A stretch of 64,000 bases of DNA. Origin: Fabrea salina (taxonomy: Eukaryota > Ciliophora > Heterotrichea > Heterotrichida > Fabreidae). Below are positions 43,302 through 52,325 of the stretch, piece by piece; position 1 is the stretch's first letter; each line of letters starts with the position of its first letter. The notes beneath the pieces are model-generated. The model was given only the letters and a program-made list of their open reading frames with translations. It did not search any database and was not told the origin of the DNA. Location: NCBI GenBank assembly GCA_022984795.1, contig JALIHJ010000019.1:62001-126000 (forward strand), written 5' to 3'. A program made the translations under genes and the position numbers.

Positions 43302-44348
43302 ATGGCAAAGAAACTAGTGCTGTACTGCTTTATGCTTGGAATGCTTTTTTCAGGCACAGCTTCTACAATGCTAGCTAAGTCAATGGACTTGATGAAAGTG
43401 AACGGCAAAAAGTTCAGACACCCTTACTTCCAGACTGCAAGTATGTTTATAGGTTATAACTTGTTTTTTCTTTACTACAAAGTTGCTAAAAGGCTCTCGA
43501 AAACACTGCCTGAAGCACGCAACTCACTTGCATTTAGCATCCCTGCCTTTCTAGACGTTTGTGCGGCTTCACTGAACTTTATAGGACTCCAGCTGTCTTC
43601 TCCTTCGGTTTACCAGATGGTAAGAGGCTTTAGAATAGTTGTAGTGGCTATCTACTCTGTTTTGTTTTTAAAGTCTAAACTTTACAAGCACCACATTACA
43701 GGTGTGGCACTTACTGTGGTAGGAACTACTATAGTGGGGATTTCAAGTGTGCTTTACAAAGACAAAACTGCTCAAAACCCAGTGGCAGGGTTTTTTTTGG
43801 TACTTGCTTGTCAGTTTTTTGCTGCAGGGGTTTGGGTGGTTGAAGCTAAGTTTTTGAAAAGCTTAAAAGTCCACCCTATGAAGGCTGTCGCGGTTGAAGG
43901 CGCTTCTGGGCTGAGCTACTATATAGTTATTTTGTTTGTGCTTTACTTTGTGCCTTGTTCTGATCCTGATTTCTGCACTAATGGAAGAGTTGAGGACTCA
44001 CTAGAAGCCTTTGAGCAAATAGGTGCAGACGGAGTTTTGTTGGTTTTGTGGATTAGTGTGATATTAAGTTTGTCACTACTTAACTGGACAGGCGTGTCTA
44101 TCAACAAGTACGGGACACCTATTGCTAGGGCTACTGTTGATATGTGCAGAACTACTTTGGTTTGGCTTATAACTATCTTGATTGGTTGGGAGGGGTTCTA
44201 CTGGCTCCAAGCACTTGGGTTTTTGTTTATTGTGCTTGGCACTTTGCTTTACAATGAAATCTTAGTTCTTCCTTGCTTTAGAAGAGCTGTGGAGGACTCA
44301 GAAAGTACTTATTGCTTAGTAGAGTCAGAAGTTTATGAACTAGGTTAA
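43302..44348 (+). CDS. SLC35F6: SLC35F6-like drug/metabolite transporter
   Basis: 348 residues from the ATG at 43302, with ten hydrophobic helices (EamA/DMT fold). LDVCAASLNFIGLQLSSPSV, YQMVRGFRIVVVAIYSVLFL and KLYKHHITGVALTVVGT match the SLC35F6 branch, which is lysosomal or mitochondrial in animals. The C-terminal tail is cytosolic and acidic. The transported substrate is unknown. Its start is 13 bp from the syntaxin start. Confidence 0.85.
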   Translation: MAKKLVLYCFMLGMLFSGTASTMLAKSMDLMKVNGKKFRHPYFQTASMFIGYNLFFLYYKVAKRLSKTLPEARNSLAFSIPAFLDVCAASLNFIGLQLSSPSVYQMVRGFRIVVVAIYSVLFLKSKLYKHHITGVALTVVGTTIVGISSVLYKDKTAQNPVAGFFLVLACQFFAAGVWVVEAKFLKSLKVHPMKAVAVEGASGLSYYIVILFVLYFVPCSDPDFCTNGRVEDSLEAFEQIGADGVLLVLWISVILSLSLLNWTGVSINKYGTPIARATVDMCRTTLVWLITILIGWEGFYWLQALGFLFIVLGTLLYNEILVLPCFRRAVEDSESTYCLVESEVYELG

Positions 44349-44663
44349 ATAGATAAAATATGGCGTTATGAAATAGGTGCTGATATCTTAAATTTAGATG
44401 AGATTTTTGTGGTATTACACAGTAACTTCAACTGCTTCTTTGACGGAGGTTTGTATTTTGTGGATAGTCTGGATATTTTGTAAGGGACTTTTTTCGTTTT
44501 ATCACAAAATGTTGGGTTTGGCACTCTCTACTTAATGCAGGTTCTTGCTATCTTGCAAGGCGTTTGAGGTCGATTTGCTTTCAAAAGTGCAGGTAGCCAG
44601 TAACTATCCAATAAGAAAAGGTTCAGGCTAATATAGATACACAAACGTAGATAAACACTAAAT
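44349..44663 (+). promoter_or_regulatory. Intergenic region before pseudokinase copy 2
   Basis: 315 bp with no credible gene on either strand. It carries the 3' end of the SLC35F6 gene and the promoter of pseudokinase copy 2. The last 16 bp (44648-44663) begin the inverted duplication; the rest is unrelated to the matching region at 6561-6877. Confidence 0.5.
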
Positions 44664-45653
44664 ATGAACTATGCCATAGAGTTTGAGTTCTGGGAAATGC
44701 AGGTGTTCAGTTACCTAGAAAAGCTCAATTTGGGTTTGAAGGCAGAAATTACTAAAATTCGCAACCTTTACCGCACAGCTGCGCAAAAGGGTTATTTCTT
44801 TGAGGTTGTTCCTAATGAGTCTCTTAGAGTGGGTCAAGAAGGTCTTTACTTGGACCTAGAAAAAGGAGAGAGTTTTTGTCCTTTGGAGTCTTTTCCAAGC
44901 AACTATCTTTCCCAACTCAACGACTTTTTGCTGAGGTTCAGACACTACCTCCAGCTCAAACTAGTGCCAGAGATTCCTGTGCAGTTTTCGCCCAAACACA
45001 AGTTCAGACCTAAGCAGTCCTACAGGTGGTTGTATGTTTCTGAGTTCAAAGGACTTAAAGTTCTCTTGAAACAACCACAGACTCCCTGGGAAGCACTTGT
45101 GCACCTCAGGATGCCTTTTCCCAACTTAGTGCAGTGCCTAGGTCAGTGCTTGCACCAAAACACTACTTACTTGGTGTTTGAAGACTTCGGAAGCACTCTC
45201 CACTCCTTCCTGGAGAGCAACCAAACCTACTCCAAGCAACAACTAGCACTGGACTTGGTGAAGGCAGTTTACTCAGTGCACTCCAAAGGAGTAGTGCACA
45301 TGAACATTTCGCCCTGGAGTGTTTTTGTGGACTCGGCCCAGAGTCTCAGACTGGGGGACTTCGAGTGTGTTGGGTCTTCTTGCTTCAAGGAAAAGAACTA
45401 CACTGCCCCTGAGGTACTGGTGACTGAAGCTTCTGGGACCAAAGTGTGTCCCCAAGCTTCCTGCGACGTGTACTCGTTAGGGGCAGTGCTGTACTTCATT
45501 GAAACCAAACAACACTACCAAAGAAGTCCACTTGCAAAAACAAGCAACCCCTTGCTGGAGCAACTACTGCCTTCAATGCTGAACACCAACCCCCAACTAA
45601 GACCTACTTCCAAGGAAGTGTTTAAGTACTTTGCTAAACTAAACAAGGATTAG
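44664..45653 (+). CDS. Kinase-like protein, probable pseudokinase, copy 2
   Basis: 329 residues, 7 differences from copy 1 (5555), about 98% identical. It has the same replaced sites: H212-M213-N214 for HRD and D232-F233-E234 for DFG. Intact C-lobe landmarks are APEV and CDVYSLGAVLYF. The differences are mainly charge swaps (ITK/ITE, FRH/FRN, FLE/FLK, TKQ/TKE). The thioredoxin-like gene follows after 42 bp, as next to copy 1. Expression control may differ because the upstream sequences are unrelated beyond 16 bp. Confidence 0.83.
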   Translation: MNYAIEFEFWEMQVFSYLEKLNLGLKAEITKIRNLYRTAAQKGYFFEVVPNESLRVGQEGLYLDLEKGESFCPLESFPSNYLSQLNDFLLRFRHYLQLKLVPEIPVQFSPKHKFRPKQSYRWLYVSEFKGLKVLLKQPQTPWEALVHLRMPFPNLVQCLGQCLHQNTTYLVFEDFGSTLHSFLESNQTYSKQQLALDLVKAVYSVHSKGVVHMNISPWSVFVDSAQSLRLGDFECVGSSCFKEKNYTAPEVLVTEASGTKVCPQASCDVYSLGAVLYFIETKQHYQRSPLAKTSNPLLEQLLPSMLNTNPQLRPTSKEVFKYFAKLNKD

Positions 45654-45695
45654 TAACTGTCAGAATTTAACCATGGCAGAAATAGCCATAATATT

Positions 45696-47163
45696 ATGGA
45701 AGAGGAGAGAAGGAAGCTGGAAGACGTTTATGTAAGATGCCGCAGAATAGGCAGTAAGGGGATTAATGTGTGTCTGTGTTCAGATTTGACCATGTACAAA
45801 GGAGACCAAATGGATAATAGAGCTATTTTCGTTGTGTTCGACAATAATGATGATCCAGATGGTGTGAAAAGACAACTCCAACAGGAATTCCAGAGTGACA
45901 TGCGGAAGAATCGGATTGATTTTGTGATTTTTCAAAGTGAAGAACCAGAACGAGTCGAAATACAACAAGAAGAAGAAGAAGCTACAGACAAAAGTGTGTC
46001 AAATACCCAACTCTATGATTTAGATACGCGTCAACCCAGGTCTTTCTTTTTCGACGACGGAAGAATATACTGCGTTACTTTCTGGATAACAGGGTGCCAT
46101 TTCTGCATCGGAGGGTTGCAGGCTGTCCAAAAGGCTGTTGAAAACAACCCCCAGTGGAAGGGAAGAGCTGAAGTTTTTGGACTCCACAAAGAAAGAGCTC
46201 AAGTTTTTGGACTCCAGAAAGACGAAGGAGACGCCCACCAAGCAAGAAACTTCATTAGAGACGTAGGTGACTTAGACCAGTACTCTGATGGAGACTCAAA
46301 CATTGTTCGTTCATTGAATGTTAGGGGATTCCCGCATACGGTTTTCATTATGAACGGAAAAGTTCTGTCAAGAGGCCACCCTGAGAGCATCAACATCGAA
46401 GGGTACATAAACACGGTGCTAGCTACTGGGGAAGCCCCCTGTGCTTCACTGAATGTGGGTGACTCTTGTGACTGCATAACAGTTATGGACTTGCAAACTA
46501 AGTCCGCCCAAAAAGTCCAGCTTGACCCAAACAAAACCTACTTCCTCGACTGAGAACAGAGAAAGCAGAAGGAACATGCAGAAACTACAACTGATTTTGT
46601 ATGAAAACTCTGACCAACAAGACAGAGTCCAAGGAATCACTCTTTCGTTCGACAAAGACCCTCAAGAAGCCTTCAAAACCTTAAATGCCAACGAAGAGTG
46701 GGACATGACTCAGGACTACTGGAGCGGAGGAGCTGGAACTATAGACGACTGCATGGTGATCAAGGAAGGCAAAGTAGTTTGGAAAGGCAACCCTGCAAAG
46801 GAAAGCCTCAAAGAACTGATTCAACTCAAGATAAGTTCGAAGGAAGCAGGAGGAGCAGTCGAAGAAGAAGGTGTAGCAAAAGAAGAAAGAGCAGCAAAAG
46901 AAGAATCCATCAAAAAGCTAGACTTCAACTTTGACGATAAAATCCAACAAGCCCAAGAAATGTTTGAATCTGGAATAATTAGAGAGGTTTACTTCCATTT
47001 AGAGCTATCAATTCGGGAAAATGAAGAAAATTTACAGCCTATAATTCAAATCCGAGGGAACTACAATGAAAGTCAAAGAGAAGATGTTATGCGTGAAGGC
47101 GATAGATTTAAGGAATTGTTCAAATCAGCCTCTATCGATTACAACTTCGCAAATTTCTATTAA
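45696..47163 (+). CDS. Multi-domain thioredoxin-like protein with a frame break
   Basis: The first frame (45696-46553, 285 residues) has an N-terminal region, an acidic linker and a thioredoxin-like domain with CVTFWITGCHFCIGG, a CxxC site of form C-H-F-C. It ends at TGA just after LDPNKTYFLD, where a second thioredoxin strand would continue. A second frame (+1) carries on with MQKLQLILYENSDQQ, ITLSFDKDPQEAFKTLN, DDCMVIKEGKVVWKG, i.e. the rest of a thioredoxin fold, then a charged tail ending at 47163. No 15-16 nt intron joins them; 16 nt would be the needed class. So the second CxxC region seems lost by a deletion or frameshift. The first half may still be functional. Confidence 0.65.
46165..46224 (+). 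repeat. 30-bp tandem duplication inside thioredoxin-like gene
   Basis: Two copies of a 30-bp unit (46165-46194, 46195-46224) differing at few bases; at protein level AEVFGLHKER and AQVFGLQKDE. It adds ten residues in the thioredoxin fold after the CxxC helix. Confidence 0.8.
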
Positions 47164-47190
47164 CTAACTCTGATCTTTAACCGAATTACA

Positions 47191-48525
47191 TTAAACATAA
47201 TCTTCATCATCAGGGTTCTCCAACAATTCAAACTGAGGGTATGCAACAAGGAGTCTATTTTTATCCATAAGCAGCAAACAGTCTCCACTAGGACTCCACT
47301 TAAGTTTCATGACTTTGAAGTCCTTGTTTTCTAAAGGAACATCACAAACAGAGGCTCCTTCAAGACTCCACAAAAACAACCTTGGAGCTCCAGTGCACAA
47401 AGCTAAGTGAAGAGTCTTAGGATTCCAAACTAAGCTTTTTACGTTTGCACAGTGCTGCATTATAATGTGCAGTGACAAAGTAGTCATGTTCCAGACCCAA
47501 ACAACTGAAGGCATGTTATCATTGCGAGTAGCTACGTAGCAAGAGTCACAACTCCACTCACACAGACCTACTCCCATATTGGGGTTAGGCTTGTCTTTGG
47601 GAACCTTAGTCACTGGTAACTTCACAGGCAGGTCTTGCATAGCGTACCTGGAAGTAAGTCTTTCTTCATAGCCTGGACCTTCTTTATACTCTTCTTCTTT
47701 GTAAATATGTAAATCAGAACCCTCTGCCACTTGGGGTTTGTGCTGGAACTCGACAAGGTGCTTCCAAGAAATATGCGTAAACACTCTTAAACACTGGTCA
47801 TACGAACCTGCTGCTAAGAACTCCCCCGAAGGACTGATGCCTACACTTTTGATTCCAAGTCCATTTTCATAAGCTTTGTGACGTGCTAAAAGATGTCCTA
47901 AAGGTGAGTACACTAAAAGTTCGTAAGTCAAGCAAGTGTCCCAAACTATAATGGCAGTATCATTGGGAGCCCACATAATATTTTCTAAGTCAAAAGTTTC
48001 TACTAAAAAGTGGTTAACTACTTTCCAGTCCCCAGTAAAGTATATTCCAACGTAGTCTTTGCACTCAGTTTTCTCAGCAATAGCCATAAACTTCCCGTCA
48101 CTTGTAAAACTAACTCCTTTGTCTGGGAACTTGGGGTTTCTGATGTGGTTCACAGACATATCAGTCAAGTCCCAAATAGTGCATCTAAGTTGGAACTCAG
48201 TGAAAGTCAACACCTTTTTGCTGTCAGGACTCCACATGGCTCCTGTAAGTCCGCTTGGAGACAAAGTGATTTTTCCTGTCCAGCCGTGGTCTTTCAAAGA
48301 AAACAACTGCACAACAGCCCTTTTAACGTGGGTAGTGAACAAAATACAAGAGTCAGGGCTCCACTCCAACTGAGTTGGAGTATCAGTCAGTGCCCAGGAA
48401 GCTTTGGTTTCCAAGTCACTTGACAAGTAAACAGTTAAAGTATTGCTTCTCACCACAGCTAAGTACTGCGAGTCTGGGGAGAACTGGACCAGTCCTGAGT
48501 GCTGCACAACTTCTGAAAAATTCAT
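47191..48525 (-). CDS. WRAP73: WRAP73/WDR8 centrosomal WD40 protein
   Basis: 444 residues, the same size as the animal protein and matching from end to end. The start MNFSEVVQHSGLVQFSPDSQ, ECKDYVGIYFTGDWKVVNHF, WDTCLTYELLVYSPLGHLL, GLGIKSVGISPSGEFLAAGS, then ATRNDNMPSVVWVWNM all follow WRAP73. WRAP73 works with SSX2IP at centrosomes and basal bodies to anchor microtubules. The start is 22 bp from the SRPRB start. Confidence 0.93.
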   Translation of the reverse strand: MNFSEVVQHSGLVQFSPDSQYLAVVRSNTLTVYLSSDLETKASWALTDTPTQLEWSPDSCILFTTHVKRAVVQLFSLKDHGWTGKITLSPSGLTGAMWSPDSKKVLTFTEFQLRCTIWDLTDMSVNHIRNPKFPDKGVSFTSDGKFMAIAEKTECKDYVGIYFTGDWKVVNHFLVETFDLENIMWAPNDTAIIVWDTCLTYELLVYSPLGHLLARHKAYENGLGIKSVGISPSGEFLAAGSYDQCLRVFTHISWKHLVEFQHKPQVAEGSDLHIYKEEEYKEGPGYEERLTSRYAMQDLPVKLPVTKVPKDKPNPNMGVGLCEWSCDSCYVATRNDNMPSVVWVWNMTTLSLHIIMQHCANVKSLVWNPKTLHLALCTGAPRLFLWSLEGASVCDVPLENKDFKVMKLKWSPSGDCLLLMDKNRLLVAYPQFELLENPDDEDYV

Positions 48526-48547
48526 TTTTGCCGCCAGATATTGGAAA

Positions 48548-49222
48548 ATGGTGATCTATATGCTAGTAGCAGCACTGGTTCTTTGCATGATTGGGTTTTT
48601 CTACTTTAAAAAAGGGGGAAAGTCCAGCTACCCAGAAGTACTGATAGTGGGGCCAAATGGAAGTGGAAAAACTTTGCTTTATTACTTGGTAAAACTCAAT
48701 TAGCTTTCTGAAAACACTGCACCAGACACAGTGTCCTCCCTAAAAGTCAATAAGTCAAACATTCCTATCAAGGGTAAAACTTACACCCTTCTGGACATTC
48801 CTGGACACACTTACTACCAAGAAGCTATTCTCGAGCACTTAAGGTCCTGCAAAGGAGTAGTTTTGCTTGCTGACTCAACTGACAAACCTTCTTTCAAACG
48901 AGCAGCTGAGATTCTTTACGAAATCTTAGGTTCTGGCCAGCCCACAAACATATTAGTGTTCTGCAACAAGCAAGACCAGCAGTTTGCTAAGAAAACTTTA
49001 ATAATTGAAAGCGACCTGAGTACAGAAATTGAAAGACTCAGACAAACAAAGCACTTAGACCTTACTGACGAAGTCAAGAAAATTGTAGGCAAAGAGGGCG
49101 AAAGGTTTGACTTCAGCCAAATCCAAGAACAAGGCACCAACGTTCAGTTTGGCGAAGGAAGTCTTGTGGGAAAGGAATTTGACTCCGTGAATAAATTCAT
49201 TGAAAAGGTTCTAAGTAATTAA
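48548..49222 (+). CDS. SRPRB: Signal recognition particle receptor subunit beta
   Basis: Two exons, 219 residues (intron 48689-48703). An N-terminal membrane anchor (VIYMLVAALVLCMIGFFYF) precedes a small GTPase domain with GPNGSGKT, LLDIPGHTYYQEAILEHL and FCNKQDQQFAKKT. D-I-P-G-H and N-K-Q-D are as in SR-beta. It anchors the SRP receptor to the ER. The ATG at 48548 is the only one before the membrane segment. The next gene starts 5 bp after the stop. Confidence 0.9.
48689..48703 (+). other. 15-nt intron, SRPRB gene
   Basis: GTAAAACTCAATTAG, phase 0. Joins TLLYYL to LSENTAPD. Ends with an in-frame TAG if retained. Confidence 0.92.
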
Positions 49223-49227
49223 TATTA

Positions 49228-50112
49228 ATGAAAACTTACACCTTTGAACCTAGACTCTGTGAGCTCTTGGTAAAACTAGCAGAAGGAGAACGCTCAGTAG
49301 AGATCCTTAGACAAGTGTTGTGCGAAGAAAGGTCTTTTGAGCCCATGTCAGCTTTCATGAGCTTGGACTCACTGAGTCTTGGATACCTGCTTCCTTCGAA
49401 TATCAGAAACTTCTTAAGTCTCCACAGGATTCCAGCAACAGACTTGGGTTTGTACCTCCTCATCAAGCAGTACGACTCCTCTTGCAGAGGAAAACTTTCT
49501 TTGATGGATTTCCACAATTTGACTCTTAGTGCAGCACTGCCTAGGTTGCGGAGGCACGTTTTGAAGAAGCCCCAAAAACTCAGGGGCAAAATGGAGTACC
49601 CTGTATCTTATACCCTTGCTAAGCTTCTAGAAAAGGAACTGCGGCTTATGTGTAGTTTGGAGGAAATTAAGCACCAGCTGTGCTCTACAAAGGACTATTC
49701 TTTTCTAAAAGCCTTTGAGTGTCTTGACCGCAAAAAGAAAGGCTACATAACTGACTGGGACATTTGCAGGTTTGTTGAAGACAACAGAAACTTTTTAGTC
49801 AAAGAAGACTTAGACGCTATTGTTCGGAGACTAGACTCTTCGGGCGACGGAGTGGTATCTTACACTGAGTTCATAGACTTCATACTGCCTTTAAGCAAAG
49901 GATTACCTAGTTTTGCAGCTGTACAGAAATGTACAGTTGAACCTTTAATTATAGAAGAAAACCTCAGGCAGAAAAGCACCCAAACAGAAAAAAGTTACCT
50001 CGGAAAGATCTCGCAAATCGAAGGAAAGTTGTTTGCCAATAAAAAACTCTACCCTGGAAAGATCAAAAGGAGAATGATCCCTCGCAAACTCAGGTTTGAC
50101 ACAGAAAAATGA
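49228..50112 (+). CDS. EF-hand Ca2+-binding protein
   Basis: 294 residues. Two pairs of EF-hand-like units; the best is LDSSGDGVVSYTEFIDFI with D-S-S-G-D-G ligands, preceded by FECLDRKKKGYITDWDICRF, a degenerate loop. The N-terminal half (ATDLGLYLLIKQYDSSCRGK, LSLMDFHNL) has an older pair. The C-terminal 60 residues are basic. The layout resembles ciliate and algal centrin-like or caltractin-associated proteins. It starts 5 bp after the SRPRB stop on the same strand. Confidence 0.75.
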   Translation: MKTYTFEPRLCELLVKLAEGERSVEILRQVLCEERSFEPMSAFMSLDSLSLGYLLPSNIRNFLSLHRIPATDLGLYLLIKQYDSSCRGKLSLMDFHNLTLSAALPRLRRHVLKKPQKLRGKMEYPVSYTLAKLLEKELRLMCSLEEIKHQLCSTKDYSFLKAFECLDRKKKGYITDWDICRFVEDNRNFLVKEDLDAIVRRLDSSGDGVVSYTEFIDFILPLSKGLPSFAAVQKCTVEPLIIEENLRQKSTQTEKSYLGKISQIEGKLFANKKLYPGKIKRRMIPRKLRFDTEK

Positions 50113-50131
50113 TGTTCATATGTAAATTTGG

Positions 50132-51663
50132 TTAGAAGTTAGAATTCCTCCTTCTCATAGAGCTAGTGGCTCTTTCAGAGTACCTGTGGAAGTCCCTTGT
50201 CTTGTCTCCTAAAAGGCACTTTATGATGTGCAGTAAGTCCACATCTTCAGAGGGGTGGTTTTCAAACTCTACCAAAACCCTTTCTATTTCTTCTATGCTT
50301 TTTTGGTTGATTTCTTGGTTTAGTTTGTCTAGGGTGTCTTTGACCCAGTTGAGTTCGTTGTGGGAAGAAATCCTGATTCTTTCTCTGGGAGGAGTTCCTT
50401 TTTTGTCGCTGTAGCTTTCGTCAAGACCTTTCTGAGTAACTATGACTGTATTGTTTAAGTCCTGCATTCTTTTTTTGAACTTGTGGTATATTTCTTTGGT
50501 GGTTCTCAGAGAAAGTGAGGTTTTTCTTTGGTTTTTGATTTGGTTTCTGAGGTTGTTGAGTTTAGTTTGCAGGTCGTGCAAGTCAAGGTCTTTTTGAGCC
50601 ATGTACAGCAAGAAGTAAGCTGACTCGTCGTCCAAGAAGTTTGGAAACGAAGACACTGGAACAGGTTCTTCTAAGCTCCACAGTGTTTTAATGACCCACC
50701 TTAGTCCGTCTTCTCTAGCGTCAAGTCCTTCTTTCAGGATGTTGCAGTATAGGTTGACTAAGGTTTCTCTTACTTCTTTTAGTTGTTTCTTGGCTTTTCT
50801 TCTTTCGCGTTTGCAGCTTTCAAGTTCTTTTTTGGTTTTTTCGAGTTTGTTTTGGGCTTCTTCTTTGTCTTTGATGTGTTGATCATGAGTTTCTTGGGTT
50901 TTTCTGCGGATTTGTTCTCTTCTGATATAAAATAAGCTTTCGTCTCCAAGTTTGATGTCGTTGCTTTCTTTAAGTTTGCTTTTAAATAAGGTTTGCATGA
51001 TTTCCTGGCGTTTGAGTTCTCCCATGTCTTTTTCGTACTTTGTTCCGATTTGGCTTATCTCGTTTGTGGTTGCTTCGAGTTTTTGGATGATGTCTTCTTG
51101 GCTGGACTTGAGTTGGAGTATTTTGTTTTTTAAGTAGTCCATTCTTTTTTTGTAGTAGTCCTCGTATTCAGTGTTTTCAGCTGCTATCTTTTTTTGCATT
51201 TCGTCTTCGTCTTTTTTTTGGCTCTTTCTTGTGAAAGCACTGCTTGCAGGGTAGTTTTGATGTCTTTGGAGTAGTCTTGTGTTTTGCTGGTTATCAGCTG
51301 GAGTTGCTTCGAAAGGTAAGAAAGCCCCTTTGGGTTTTCCACTGTAGTCAGTCCTCTTCTAAAGGCAACTTTTTTAATGGGTGAAGCAGGAGACACTGGA
51401 GAGTTTGGGTCTCTGTACTTCCACTCGTTTAGGTTTTCTACTTGTTCTTGTTCTTCTTGCTTTCTGGTTTTTGAAGTAGTTTTTTTCCTGAGTTTTCTTC
51501 CGCGAAGCATTTTTTTAACTGAGTCAAGGTCAGAAACCACTACCCAGTTAGAGGATTCTGGTTTGGTGCTTCTGCTTCTGCGAGTCATACTTGCATCAGG
51601 GGGCTCTATAAAGATCTCGTCGTCTTTTAGGAAAAACGGTTTTAGCTTTACTATTTTGCTCAT
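50132..51663 (-). CDS. Coiled-coil protein in two overlapping frames
   Basis: The first frame (51663-51184) is a basic, Pro/Ser-rich N-terminus that runs into coiled coil. The second (to 50132) continues the coil from a run of eight A (sense; plus 51212-51219). Reading the run as one base longer gives QERAKKKDEDEMQKKIAAEN, which is smooth. A 17-nt GT-AG removal (GTGCTTTCACAAGAAAG) also restores frame but is unlike the local introns. The C-terminal 355 residues are mostly coiled coil with a globular insert (WVIKTLWSLEEPVPVSSF). Size about 515 residues. Not recognised; resembles ODA/centriolar coiled-coil proteins in general style. Confidence 0.65.
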
Positions 51664-51668
51664 AAAAA
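51664..51668. promoter_or_regulatory. 5-bp gap between divergent start codons (coiled-coil gene / HPRT)
   Basis: CAT-AAAAA-ATG: the two start codons are separated by five A. Each gene's promoter and any leader must overlap the other's coding sequence. Confidence 0.75.
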
Positions 51669-52304
51669 ATGGAAACAGGCAACTACCCCTTCATTAAAGA
51701 AGAGCACCAGTTACCTGCAAGGTTTTTCCACATTCCTTCCAAGTACAAAGAGTACATTGACACCTTAGTTCTTTCTCAGGGCTTAATTCAAAACAGAATT
51801 AGGAAACTTGCTGAAGAAATTTGCGAGTTTTACGCTTTGGAAAAAGTAACTTTGTTGTGTGTGCTAAAAGGTGCTTTTAGGTTCACTAAGGACCTTACTG
51901 ACGAGCTAGACCGAATAGGCACTCTTAATTACGATTTGGAGTTTGTTAGAGTCAAAAGCTACCAAGATGACTGCCAAGGCCAAGTCCAAATGGGCGGGAC
52001 TGAGTTTTTAAACATCACAAACAGGAATGTTTTAATTGTAGAGGATCTAGTTGACACTGGGACCTCGCTTGTAAAGCTAGTTGAAGAACTCAGACCTAAA
52101 AACCCAAGATCAATCAAAATTACAGTGCTCACTTACAAACGAAACGAAGTCAATGAATTCGTTACTCCTGAGTTCATCGGGTTCTCGATCCCTAACGTGT
52201 GGATAGTAGGTTACCACTGCGACTACAACGAGTACTTCCGGGACCTAGAACACCTTTGCATACTCAACGAAAAAGGAAAAAGTGCTTTTAAAGTAACTAA
52301 TTAA
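51669..52304 (+). CDS. HPRT1: Hypoxanthine-guanine phosphoribosyltransferase
   Basis: 211 residues, normal length. The PRPP-binding loop VLIVEDLVDTGTSL, the LCVLKGAFRFTKDL loop and FVRVKSYQDD are all present; the C-terminal IVGYHCDYNEYFRDLEHLC matches the family. It salvages hypoxanthine and guanine into IMP and GMP; ciliates commonly depend on purine salvage. The start is 5 bp from the opposite gene's start. Confidence 0.95.
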   Translation: METGNYPFIKEEHQLPARFFHIPSKYKEYIDTLVLSQGLIQNRIRKLAEEICEFYALEKVTLLCVLKGAFRFTKDLTDELDRIGTLNYDLEFVRVKSYQDDCQGQVQMGGTEFLNITNRNVLIVEDLVDTGTSLVKLVEELRPKNPRSIKITVLTYKRNEVNEFVTPEFIGFSIPNVWIVGYHCDYNEYFRDLEHLCILNEKGKSAFKVTN

Positions 52305-52325
52305 TATAAAATACGAAAATAGGAA

